In this document: in pieces, positions 1-10,089 of the stretch | How the letters are laid out: each line of letters begins with the position of its first letter | Numbering within the stretch: position 1 is the first letter of the stretch | Assembly (NCBI GenBank): GCA_019828595.1 | Contig: JAHQRK010000023.1 | Span: 434,001-498,000, forward strand | Direction: 5' to 3' | Origin: Aphanomyces cochlioides | Lineage: Eukaryota; Oomycota; Saprolegniomycetes; Saprolegniales; Verrucalvaceae | Length of the DNA: 64,000 nucleotides | Notes under the pieces: generated by a model | What the model saw: only the letters and a program-made list of their open reading frames with translations | Databases searched by the model: none | Told to the model about the DNA's origin: nothing | Made by a program: the position numbers and the translations under genes

Positions 1-1626
1 AAACTAGCCGCGCTTTGTATCGGACGACCTCGCCAGCCGCATTCGTCTTCTTTGCGTACGTCCACCGGCTGCCAATTGACTTGCGTCCCGGTGGTGGTCA
101 ACCAGCTTCCATGTGCCGGCTTCGCGCAGTTGCTTGAGTTCGGTTTGCTCAGCCTTCGCCCACTCGTCGTAGTCCTTCATGGTCATTGCTTCGCTATGGC
201 TCTGTGGGACGTCGACTGGTGGCGTCATGGTTGAGCAAGCGAACTCGACGCCGTCGATTGTCATTGAAGTTGTCACGTGGGAGTCGTCCACTACCCAGTT
301 GGCGTCGGCGTTGGCATCGAGCGACTCGCTGCCAGCTCCAGGTGACTCTTGCGTGGGGTTGTCGGTGCGTCGTCCATTGCCCGCATCGACGTCTCGATTG
401 GGTGGACGCAACTTGTCTCGTGGGCGGAGGACCATCCCAGTTGGCATTACGCTTCGTTCATCATTGGTACGTGACCCAATATCACTTCTCTTGAAGCGAT
501 CGAGTAGGCGAAGCGTAGGTTTTGTCTGCTCGTCGACAACCGAGCTCCTCGTGAAGAGCCGCTTCGCCGTGGGTGGTGCCGATCGAATGGGTTCAATGGC
601 TTTGGTTGTTCCTTGGTGGTGTGGTGGCTTGTCAGTGTGTTTGTCGTTGGTCGGTGCAAGTCGGCTGGTCGATTGGGTGCGTGTCTCCTCTTCATCATCG
701 TCACTATCGTCGGTTGTGACTAGGTAGTCGTCCAACTTCGCGCGCTCGCCAAGGAATTCTTCTTCACAGAAGGTAACATGCACGCCGGTGACCATCTTAT
801 TTGACTCTAAGTCGTAGAGCTTCCAAGCTCGTTGGTGCTCGGCATAGCCCATGAAGACACACTTGGATGCCTTTGGTGCCAGCTTGTCGCGACGTGTCGG
901 ATCCTTGACCATGTTGTAGGCTACGCAACCGAAGACACGAAGTTTGTCCAGCTTGGCGCGGTGACCAGTGAGTGCGTGGATTGGTGTGGTGGTGGCAGCG
1001 GGGCCGTGAAGAACGCGATTTTGGATGAAGGCGGCAGTGTTGACGGCCTCAACCCACCATCGCCTAGCCAATCCAGCATGGGCAAGCATGGCCATGGCCA
1101 TTTCCATCAGTGAACGGTGAGCGCGTTCTGCGATCCCATTTTGCCACTGATTATCTGGTGTAGAAGACTCGTGGTGGATGCCATGTTTCTTGAGAGTCTC
1201 AACGAACTCGACAGACGAATACTCCGAGCCGCCGTCCGATCGAAACACTTTGACTTTGTTGCCGGTTTGTGTTTGCGACCAAGCCATGATCGCTTTCCAG
1301 TTTTCAAGCTGTGTGGTAGCGTCAGTTGAGTGTACAAATCTGACGATCTTGTAGCGCGTGGCCGCATCGATGTACACGGTATAGTACTTGCAACCACCGA
1401 CTGACGCCGTTCTCATAGGGACTTTTGTGTCGGATACCCAACACTCCCCTGGCCGGAACGTCCGCGTGTGCGTCTTGGGGTTGGGCACCTTAGCCATCTT
1501 GGACTGAATGCAGCACTCGCATTTGGCTGTTGGCATTGCAAGGTCGCTTGGAGTACCCAACCCCAAGGCACCGCACCGATTGATGGCAGCGATGGGTAAG
1601 TGGCCAGCTCTTTGGTGCCACAACAC
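1..1626 (-). pseudogene. Copia integrase and N-terminal reverse transcriptase, frame-broken and partial
   Basis: Starts with the GAG-pre-integrase pattern LWHQRAGHL plus a CECC pair (the HHCC zinc-binding head), followed by the integrase core. The acidic residues expected for DDE chemistry are visible in 'WVSDTKV', 'FRSDGGSEYSS' and 'NGIAERAHRSL'. A low-complexity acidic and charged linker separates this from the RT start 'DYDEWAKAEQTELKQL ... GTWKLVDH'. Near bases 75-95 the frame is lost and the conserved RT motif KSIGSRW is found in a different frame, so this copy is broken. The protein is also cut by the left edge. Confidence 0.85.
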
Positions 1627-2969
1627 TGACTTTCCATAGGACTGGTGGCGGCCTTGATGGCAGCGTTGGCATGGTCGTCGTTTTGCGCCAGCTCAAGAGT
1701 GAAGACTTTGTCTGTTTGGTTCAAAGTCGCCCTTGCCAACGGCACGCCGTCGTGGTCGATTGTGCATTCTCCCTCGCCGAAGGTGAGTCGACATTTTGGA
1801 TTTTTGCGCATCACAGTTGCAACTGATAGCAGTGTATGCGGCATGTCATCGACCAGCAGTACGTCTTTCAATAACAAGACGGTACCAAGACTTGTTCGTA
1901 GGCGCATCGTGCCCATCTTTCTTGCGCGTGTCTTGGCGCCGGTTGCGACGACGACCATTCGGTTGCAGTCGATCAAGTCTGTCAAGAGCGACGCGTCGCC
2001 GGTCATGTGAGAAGACGCACCGCTGTCGACAATGATTGGTCTTCTTGCCGCTTGCGACTGCAGAGCAGACTCGCTGGCGTCTTCTTCGGTCGCAGTGAAG
2101 GTCCACACGCCTTCATCGAGTATGTTGTTGCTTGCCTCGCCACTCTTACCATTCTCGTAGGGCTTAATCTTTCGCGGTCTACCCGCTGCTTTTTGGCGGC
2201 AGTCGGCTTGCCAGTGCCCACGTTTGCCGCACCAATGGCAATCACCTTTCTTGTTCTTCTTGTCGCGTTGGTTGTACTGGCGGGCGCTCAATGCTCGTTC
2301 GTCGGAATTTCCTCCACGTGGTGGTCGCAACGCGCCGTCCCTCAGGGCCGCCTTATACTCAGTTTCCAATAGCGCGCGAACTCGAGCAAAGTCGCTGCTT
2401 AAGGTAATCGATGATGCAACTTGATGTGTAACATGTCGTAGTTCCCATGGCATCATTTGGAGCAGCCTGTCGATGCTCGTCGTGCTTGTCATTTCGCTGT
2501 CGGCTTCACGTAACCGCCGAAGGACGATCTCATATCGCTCAAGAAATTGAGGTAACGTCTCTTGCTTCTGATTACACTCCATGCCGTAGAAATCTTCCAT
2601 TACATCAAGACGGTCCAAACGCGTCTTGGGCTCGTGATGATCGGCGAGGGCTTTTTATGCGGCTGCCGCCGTCGTTGAGTTCTCAATGTACTGGAACTGC
2701 GACGGCGCAATGCATTGAATCAATAACCCCAATGCCAGCCCATCGTTGGCGGCGTCAGCGGTGTCAGCCTCATCGTCGAGGTTCGTTCCTTCTCGTCCCG
2801 GTGTACGGAAGTGTGATGGCTTTGTAGGTCGCTTTGACGTAGCCGACTCTACCAGATGCCATAGTCCCTTTGCGAGCAAACGACCTCTCAGGTACGTTCT
2901 CCATTGGCTCCAGTTGCCTTCTTCCAGAAGCATCATAGGGGTCTTCAGACTCATTGCGGTTGGGCTCAT
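1413..2969 (-). pseudogene. Copia gag and protease region, interrupted
   Basis: The N-terminal part (2658-2969) begins with the gag pattern 'EEGNWSQWRTYLRGRL' seen in UBN2/Copia gag proteins. It is cut by the TAA at 2655-2657, after which the same frame continues. The C-terminal part has a CCHC zinc knuckle CHWCGKRGHWQADC (about 2199-2240) that would bind genomic RNA, and the retroviral-type protease motif IIVDSGASSHM (about 2005-2040) with the catalytic Asp-Ser-Gly. The frame then runs out of register before the integrase. What is seen is the knuckle and protease; the stop makes a full-length product unlikely without readthrough. Confidence 0.85.
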
Positions 2970-3222
2970 AACCTATTGGAACGCGAGTTCCTTCAGGCGC
3001 AAAGATGAGTCGGTGGCTGTGAGGCCACGAGTGCTTTTTGAAGAGTATATTGATGGTTAGCTCACGCTTCAAGGTATTTGTCCGAGCGATCGGCGTCGAG
3101 GCACATGTTGTACACTTCATGCTTACCTACATTAATGGTTCCTGTGCACGACTTCTCTAAATCTATAGCTGTTCTCTCTAATCTAATATGCAAAGCTCAC
3201 ATGTTTCCTATGACCATGGTGC

Positions 3223-3803
3223 ATGAACACTTGTGATCCTCCGAGAAGGACCAACACCTCTCAACAGTTCATGCATAGTGTGGCTTCAGGGATGCATGGA
3301 GTGTTAGTAGATGGACCCTTGCACGCTAATATTGACCAAAAATGGTCTACGAGTCTCTTGCCTATTGCAAAAGCCTATGAAAAGCACATAGTCTTCAGAG
3401 GCAATGCACTGGACTGGAATCAATGCGGTTCATCTCGCGATGTTGCCATTCAAAGATACCGCTGAATATAGAACGCGAATCGTCATCGATACAAGTATTT
3501 GATATATCACAGCCTGTAGTGACTAAAATTGAGCATCATGTCGGTCAAAACGACACCAACGTAGAAGAGATGGTCATGATCGAGTTCAATATCCAGGTAG
3601 CAGTGGTGCTGCTGGAGCTCCGAGTCGTATGCTAACAATTTCCATCATTGTTTAGTTTAATTGGTGTCGCCAAATTTGAAGAATTGTACAATGATGCAGG
3701 ACAAGAAATGATTGACGCATCAACAAAGCCAAACTTGCAAAAACCGCACGCTTCCCGCATCCTCCGGGCCCTAAAAATTTCTAGCTTTAGCATGATTGGA
3801 TGA
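3223..3803 (+). CDS. Small unknown protein, about three exons
   Basis: Not recognised. Exon 1 starts at the ATG at 3223 and contains 'IAKAYEKHIVFRGNALDW'. A 44-nt GT-AG intron (3428-3471) brings the frame into 'IQVFDISQPVVTKIEHHVG'. A second intron, best placed at 3584-3655 because only that donor restores phase, leads to 'GVAKFEELYNDAGQEM' and a TGA at 3801. The first exon may not be the true 5' end. It faces the RPP14-like gene tail to tail, with about 270 bp of unremarkable DNA between. Read in single frames it looks like a pseudogene; splicing removes the breaks. Confidence 0.45.
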
Positions 3804-4074
3804 AAGTGAAAATGAATTTCGAAAAACTCGAACCAATGAAACAACATTATTCTGAATTATTCGAAGTAATTTTGTAGGCCAAGTGGATAGTCGTTCCCTG
3901 TTCAGGAGTATGAATTCCAAGTTGTTAATTCGACTGCCCGGCAACGCTCTTGCGCAGCCAGAGTGTCCATAGGAAGGCCTTCTTTGGTGATGAATATGGA
4001 AAGCTATCTTTCTCGAGCTGTGCGTATACATGGTAGCCAATGTTGTAGTTATATGCACAGTAAGCATGGGTAGT

Positions 4075-4577
4075 CTATTGTAAGTATCGAGGAGAAGCAA
4101 TGTCCACCAGCGAGGTAGATGATTGAGCAATGATTAACTGACAAGGCACTTTATCGATAGCTGTACACATGGCTAACGCCCCCCAAAACAACGTCAGCGA
4201 ACTACAATTTCATCAGGATAAGAACGAACGACGGTGTACAACATACTCTGTGTGGACTCGGATAATCGCCGAGTGAAAGTTTGCTTCTTTTTGGCGGTCG
4301 ATAGACAAGATGTCGAAATGGTGTGTTGAAACGGCAATAGTTCCAAACATTTGTTTGATGCACGATGCAATCGCAAGTTTCAATTTGGTTGACCCCAACT
4401 CCATCGAGTCACCTGACTTCTTTCCACCAAGCGTTCTACGGTAAGCGTGAGCTAAATGCATTGACGAGAGATTCACATGTCTAGCCGCAAGAAGACCGAA
4501 CCGCGCTGAGCAGATGATGCTCGCTTCGTGGGCGTCACACGAGTCTCGTGACCAGCATCTTCTGCTTCAACGTCCAT
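4075..4577 (-). CDS. RPP14: RNase P/MRP subunit RPP14/POP5-like protein
   Basis: Hand-spliced three-exon gene (4577-4477, 4435-4247, 4201-4075; introns of 41 and 45 nt) giving 138 residues with no phase errors. The middle 'TKLKLAIASCIKQMFGTIAV' followed by 'HHFDILSIDRQ' and 'SAIIRVHTDSLTLFWGAL' follows the alpha-beta layout of the Rpp14/Pop5 family, whose members bind the RNA of RNase P and RNase MRP for pre-tRNA and pre-rRNA processing. Length matches human RPP14 (about 124 aa). The N-terminal 35 residues are charged and probably disordered. Assignment to RPP14 rather than POP5 is by the pattern I remember, not an alignment. Confidence 0.62.
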
Positions 4578-4711
4578 GGTTGGATGAAGTTTTGGCTCAA
4601 TGTGATTTATTTATCTTCAAAATAGATAATTTTTCGCGCAGAGTTGTGGCTATCGCAACTTCGCGCCACTAGACTAGCGATAATTCCTTTCCCCCTTAGC
4701 TAGCCAACACG

Positions 4712-7700
4712 ATGAAGATATCGAAGGGAACCAATCCAGTTAAGCTCATGCAACGTGGGTCCACCGTCCTCTGCTTATAGTTGGAAAGGGTGTGGAGGGC
4801 GTTGAGCCCTTGCTTGGGGTGCTTTGTTGCCTCGTCGTCCAGTGGAACCTGTTGCTTCACGCAAAGCTGTCAGAACATGTACTCGCAGCGATTTCCATTG
4901 TTGTGGCATTGCTCAGCCCACGCGCTGAAACGAATAAATTGGAAATTTCCCATTTGTCATAACCGTGATACCAAAGTGAAATATCCGAAAGGTCACATTT
5001 CAGCGTGGACCATGGGGGTGGATGGCGCCACGGGGCATTTATACATCTGTGGATCCCATGAGCTATCCAAAGGCGAGTGCACCAGGCACATGGCGACACA
5101 AGGTCGAAAAGTCAAGGCTGTCTATGGCAACTATGGAGCCTTGCTCGCTCTGTGCGATGGTTGGGAGTTGGAATGGATGTCGCCCGAGGTATGCCAAGTC
5201 ATTTTAGACCATTCTCACGATGTAAATCAGGCGACAAGTATTGCGAAGTCTCTCAACGATGTCAAAGTTCACTGGCTAGCCTTTGGGAAAGCCCACACCG
5301 CTGCTTTGAGCCTAGACGGTCAGATCTTTGTTTGGGGCGACGGTGAATTTGGTCAACTTGGCATGGGAGCGACAGTCTCTTCAAGTGATAGCCCCCTGAA
5401 ACTTCGACAATCCAAAAATTTGACATTTACATCTGTGGCCTGTGGTGGCTATCACACAGCGGCAATTTCGAACGCCGGCGACTTGTACACATGGGGAAGG
5501 AATTTTGAAGGCCAGTTGGGCCACTCTTCGCAAGCGGCTCAATTTGGAGAATGCGAGGTTCAAAATGGAGTTTTCCATCACCCCAAGCACGTCTCGGCCT
5601 TCTTGAATACAAAATGCCACCAAGTAGCTTGCGGTGAACATTTCACCGCGGTCTTGTCTCGTCAAGGAGACATTTACGCGTTTGGGGAAGGCCAATCTGG
5701 ACAGCTTGGCATTGGTACGAAGGTATCAAGTCTCGTAATAACTACGTTGCCATCGTAGGACGCTGTACAAAGTCGTTTTTCCCGCGGAAGACCTTGCCAT
5801 GCATCGACATAACAGACCCATTTGTCGAAATTGCCTGTGGATGGGCCCATGCGCTCGCTGTGAGCAAGTCAGGGCGTCTCTTTGCATGGGGATTCAATCA
5901 ATATGGTCAACTGGGACTCGGGGATACGACTAGTCGTTTTCTGCCTGAAGAAATTTTATCGTGCCATCAAATCTGTCACGTTTACGCGAGTGGAAATTAC
6001 TCAGCTGCAATTACACGTGAATCCACGGCGGGAAATATTGCTAACTAATAAACAGGTGACGGTAGATTGCTCTCGTGGGGCAATGGTAGCCGTGGAAAAC
6101 TTGGACACGGCCATGAGCAGCATGTCCTCCAGCCAAAAGTTGTCAACTCTGTGAAGAATTTGTACGTGCAGTCTGCTGCGTGCTCTTGGGATAATATGCT
6201 AGCTTTTGCTCCAACTTGGGTTCGTTTTCAACTCTGAACTTGCAAAAATCTAACTAATCTCCATAGATTTCGGACGTGCAACCCAAGTGCGGCCCATTAG
6301 AAGGTGGAATTCAACTCAGCATTTTTGGCTCGGGGTTTTGGGAAAGCGACGAATTGACGGTGCGCTTTGTCCCGTTGACGGAAGGCCGTCTACCGCGCGC
6401 AGTATTGGCGTCGTTTGACGTTCAGTCGGGAATAGTAGCGCAGCGTTCGTTGTTGCTGATTCTCATGATCTCAAATGTCTAGATTACATGCGAGCTGCCC
6501 AAGTTTAGCGTGCCTGGCATCTTTGCCGTGGAAGTCGCGATGAATGGAAAACTTTTCACGATTAACAACCACGAGTTTGAAGTCTACGTGCCACCAATAT
6601 GCACATTTATTTCACACAATGAATTGTCCCTGGATGATCACGACGCAATTATTCATCTGCATTTCCAAGGTGAAAAACCCAAATCTGCGTTGACTCCGTG
6701 TATTCGATGGGTTTCTGACAACCCTTGCTTTGTCCCATGCATAGTTCCAGCCGTTTATGATGAGTAAGAATTTATCCAAAGCTCTGTTGCGTAAACTTAA
6801 GCGTAGCATCGACGTGGAAATGAATGAAAACCAAGAAGAGAAGAAAGTGGACGATGTAGAACCACGTGAACCATCGTTTATGATGAAATTTCCTCCACCA
6901 CAATTTACCAGCGACAGTACTACAGCGACAGGTTCCGTCTCTCACAACTTCGTTTAGTCGACGAACTCATTGTCTGCCGATTGGAAACGTCATTTAATGG
7001 CCAAGACTTCGTCCCAGTACGTATTCCATCCAATGCGGCGTCGGCTCCTCCTCAAGTTGTCTATTTCCACAAGGTACAGCAGCATTTTGTCAATGAAATG
7101 ATTGATTTACTGCGACTTAGGCTGCAATCAAGCGTTGTTCGCCAAATTCCATGGCGTTTTCTGACAAGAAAATGACCATGGAGATTCAAATCGCTCAACT
7201 GTTTGATATTGGAAAGTTTGTCTGCAAAGCACGCTACAGCGAACCGGAAAACAAGTAAGACAACGACAACCTCACTGCGCTTATCACTATTTCTAGGGAA
7301 GCTCCGTACTCGGTCGCGACGGCAAACTTGTCAGTGGTGGCTGTCAAATTACCCGACCAAGTTTTGCAATGCATCGTTCCACCGTTTTCAGAATGGGCGG
7401 TTCAAATTATTACTCCAGTCGTCGAAACCTCAGACACGGAAGAGGATGAAGTATGGAGACTTCTGCGATTCATGAAAGCTGACTGTCACTGTAGAAACCC
7501 AAGAAACCAGCACCTCCACCTAAAAAGCCATCATGGTATCAATCACAGAAATGGCTACAAGCTGAAATCGTCGTGTCTCTCAATGGTGGATTGACTTTTC
7601 TCCCAGCAGCAACCCCGTTCGCGAATATTCTCAATGGCTACACGCATGGAGAGCTGGAAGAAGTCCAACCGACATCTGGGCCAATTTCAGGCGGCACAAT

Positions 7701-8449
7701 CATCCGACTAACAGCTGCAAATTTGTTGTTCGACACGGAAGACTCGACAGTCTCCGTGGAATATGAAGGCGACGTCCAAACAGTTAGCTCGTACATTCGA
7801 ACGATGCCTGAGGTAAGTCCAATGATGAGAGCATTGATCCCATCTCGATCTAGAGCGACTCGCGCTGCGTAACATGTCAAACTCCTTCGTTTGAAACCAA
7901 CGTGGCCACCTCTGGGCAAGGTCCAAATCAACCAGCACTTCAACTGAAACCAGCAAATCTTCGGTTTTCCCTCAATGGGCTTTCATTTGGTGAATCGACT
8001 GTCTCCTTTGAATTTTACAGTAAATGTCTTGTCTTTAAGGGACAGTGTTGCTTACGAGCTCGTAGAAAACCCATATGTGCGATCAATTGAGCCACAAACT
8101 GCGAATCCTGGCGCGTTGCTGCATATCACAGGCTCTTTTTTCAAGACGACGCCAACCATCAAGGGAAAGCTTGAAAAGGAGGACGGATCATATTCTGTGG
8201 TATGTTTTTGTGTGCACTACTATTAGAGGTGAAATCATGCGAAAGGATGTTGTCGTGGACTACCGAGAAGAAAAAGCTGGGCCGTGCTTTAAAGTCGAAG
8301 TTCCAAAACTTGGCGCGATAGCCGACGGCGAGCTCTATTTCTATGTCGCGGTGAACGGCCAGCAGTATGCGACTTCAGAATTCGCAAAGTTCGTCTATGC
8401 AGACCAACCTGAAGTCCCACCAAGTAAAGAAGATAAGAAGAAGCACTAA
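4712..8449 (+). CDS. RCC1-repeat plus IPT/TIG-repeat protein
   Basis: Fourteen exons with introns of 39-48 nt join to an uninterrupted 1055-codon frame (4712-4738, 4781-5714, 5759-6016, 6056-6219, 6267-6434, 6483-6763, 6807-6916, 6958-7073, 7121-7254, 7297-7450, 7495-7812, 7854-8019, 8066-8199, 8246-8449). The N-terminal third carries RCC1 blades ('FVWGDGEFGQLGMG', 'LYTWGRNFEGQLGH', 'FAWGFNQYGQLGLG', 'LLSWGNGSRGKLGHG') that form a beta-propeller. The rest has several IPT/TIG immunoglobulin-like units ('QPKCGPLEGGIQLSIFGSGF', 'QPTSGPISGGTIIRL', 'IEPQTANPGALLHITG'). A Lys/Glu-Pro linker precedes the last units. No transmembrane segment or catalytic motif is seen. Function unknown; a scaffold or exchange-factor-like role is possible. 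The 27-nt first exon is the least certain part. Confidence 0.8.
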
Positions 8450-8469
8450 GAGATGTACATTTAATTTCT

Positions 8470-8926
8470 TCTCTCTGTTGTCAAGCTCCACAATGCCAAT
8501 TGTCCACGGAAGCTCAAATCTGGCCATCCTGATGCGTTATCGCGTGATCTTCTTTCACGACGGTGGCTGCTGTCATGCCTATGGAATGAAATTGGAAATC
8601 CCTTCGGCTACAGAATTGAGCTGGTCGAGTTGGCCAAAGTTAATGCGAAAAGAGCACACGTATATAAAATCAATTTTTAGAAAATCCTCTCAGTTCGAAG
8701 AATGCTAACATTAATACAAATCGACGGTCTCAAATCGAGCTCGTTGAAAGAAGATCGCCATGTATGTATAGGGCTTGAATATTCACACAAATTTTGCACG
8801 CAGGAGTCCTGTACTTGTCGGTGGGTAAAGCTAAACTCTCTCATAATTACATCCGTGACCGTGGTGGTGGCGCTCGTATGGCTCCTTGTGCCATTAGCCT
8901 GCTAGTATCTGCGGCAAATTGACACG
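8470..8926 (+). CDS. Uncertain spliced coding locus downstream of the RCC1/IPT gene
   Basis: Protein-like stretches occur in more than one frame: 'LLSRRWLLSCLWNEIGNPFG' and 'YRIELVELAK' at about 8490-8630, then after a possible 44-nt intron 'MLTLIQIDGLKSSSLKEDRH' at 8702-8761, a clear intron 8762-8803, and 'VLYLSVGKAKLSHNYIRDRG' ending at TGA near 8922. I could not find a splice pattern that keeps one frame throughout, so this may be a separate small gene, an extra 3' part of the preceding gene, or a decaying sequence. No domain recognised. Confidence 0.3.
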
Positions 8927-8985
8927 AGCTATCGTCCAGTTTGACTATGATTGTCCCGTTTGGCTTTTTATCTTTCAGTTTCAAC

Positions 8986-9398
8986 GGCACTACTTTACTA
9001 TAACCCCCGCACTGTTTTAAACCCTCATACAAATTATTCGTTAGATGTGTTTTAAACTCACATACAATTCTGAATACTAATTACAAAGGCTTAGAAGTTG
9101 ACAATGTTGCGCACCGTCAACGACCACTAAGCCCAAATCGCATCGTTATAGTATTGCGCGCGTAGCGCGCGGGGTTCACGGTGGTTTGGGGTCAGGCCTA
9201 TCTCTTCTAAGAGACTGATCGTCAAACCTTACGGATACACTTTGCCAATTTTTGCGTTGCTGTAAATTTAAAATAATTTTTCATAATAAAATAAAGCTGC
9301 GGGGACTCATTTACAAGAGTGTGGATATTTAAAACACATCTAACGAATAATTTGTATGAGGGTTTAAAACAGTGCGGGGGTTATAGTAAAGTAGTGCC
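8986..9398. mobile_element. Non-coding foldback MITE with 71-bp perfect terminal inverted repeats
   Basis: Bases 8986-9056 are the exact reverse complement of 9328-9398, beginning GGCACTACTTTAC and ending GTAAAGTAGTGCC. The element is flanked by the 8-bp direct repeat GTTTCAAC (8978-8985 and 9399-9406), the expected target-site duplication. The 271-bp core has no coding frame; it contains a GC-rich palindromic patch 'GCGCGCGTAGCGCGC' near 9157. An 8-bp duplication fits hAT, P or Merlin superfamilies; the terminal GG is more Merlin-like, but no transposase is present to decide. Confidence 0.88.
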
Positions 9399-9406
9399 GT
9401 TTCAAC

Positions 9407-10089
9407 TTATTTGTTGAGCTGGATTTGGACAATAGGATAAGAATTTATGGATATTGAGCATGTGAATGGTTAATTCAATATATTTTAACCAATCATTTGT
9501 TTTTATTTTGCAAATGAAAATGTACGAAGGGATTTCCGTGAAGAACATTAACATAGTAGTAAATACAGATCCCGCAACTCATTGGAAATACTGAAACAAA
9601 ATGGCGCTTGACGACATTGGTCGAGCAATTTACTGCTGTGCAAGGAGCATCTGACAATACAGCTGGAAATGATTGCTTCAGATACTACATCAGTACTTCA
9701 AATTATTTCAAATTTTAAATGATTTTATGAATTTTTCAATATTGTCTTTTCGATTCAAATTTCGAATCGCCGGTTGATTTAATCGAATTTACAAATCGAT
9801 TTGTGTGTGTGTTTTGACGTGTGTTTGTCGTGTATTTTAACACTACTAAACACACTTTACAGTTAGTAGCTATTATTTAGCATTCCGATGTGTGAACTAC
9901 ACCTATTATCCGGATTTTAGCAAAATTATGTCCGGATAAGCTCTGAATTCCGGTTAATTTGACAAATAACCGGATAATTATCGATTCCAAAAATGAAGAA
10001 ATCGGGATAAAATTCGAGTTTTTGCCCGAAAAGACAATAAAGAGTGATTTATTTTTTGAATATTTGAAGTGCTCAAGTCTTTTGAAGCG
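9407..10089. other. AT-rich intergenic region
   Basis: No gene is visible. The stretch is AT-rich with short repeats of TTCGAATTTCGAATCG type around 9748-9800. The 3' part (9905-9982) holds several CCGGAT/ATCCGG words discussed as a promoter motif of the gene starting at 10090. Confidence 0.6.
9905..9982. promoter_or_regulatory. Cluster of TTATCCGGAT / CCGGATAA motifs upstream of membrane-protein gene
   Basis: Copies are TTATCCGGAT at 9906-9915, TCCGGATAA at 9931-9939, a near match CCGGTTAA around 9950, and AACCGGATAATTATCG at 9967-9982, 108 to 185 bp before the ATG at 10090. The same word occurs before two other genes in the window. A role in transcription is inferred from recurrence and position only. 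Confidence 0.4.

Larger units (their letters stand above)
1..3118 (-). mobile_element. Ty1/Copia LTR retrotransposon, decayed, truncated by window edge
   Basis: Reading leftwards on the minus strand the order is gag, zinc knuckle, aspartic protease, integrase, start of reverse transcriptase, which is the Copia order (protease-integrase-RT). The RT continues beyond base 1. The body carries at least three lesions: an in-frame TAA at 2655-2657 inside gag, a frame change near 1620-1630 between protease and integrase, and another near 75-95 where the RT frame resumes. Right of gag, a primer-site-like stretch lies at about 2961-2973 and a possible short LTR spans roughly 2977-3118 (ends TG/CA), but no second LTR is visible to confirm it. 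Identity as Copia is firm; LTR limits are guesses. Confidence 0.85.

Noticed and set aside
3423..3472. Alternative reading 'AMLPFKDTAEYRTRIVI' in the small gene at 3223-3803, suggesting a pseudogene
   Set aside because: The stretch is largely the 44-nt intron 3428-3471; removing it joins the flanking coding frames exactly.
3771..4130. 119-codon minus-strand frame
   Set aside because: Overlaps the last exon of the RPP14-like gene in another frame and has no protein-like pattern.
5715..8245. Apparent frameshifts in the RCC1/IPT gene near 5720, 8020 and 8200
   Set aside because: Choosing introns 5715-5758, 8020-8065 and 8200-8245 restores a continuous 1055-codon frame, so the gene is intact and not a pseudogene.
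9140..9180. GC-rich GCGCGCGTAGCGCGC patch in the MITE as a possible structured RNA
   Set aside because: Short palindrome inside a non-coding transposon; no tRNA-, SINE- or snoRNA-like boxes seen.
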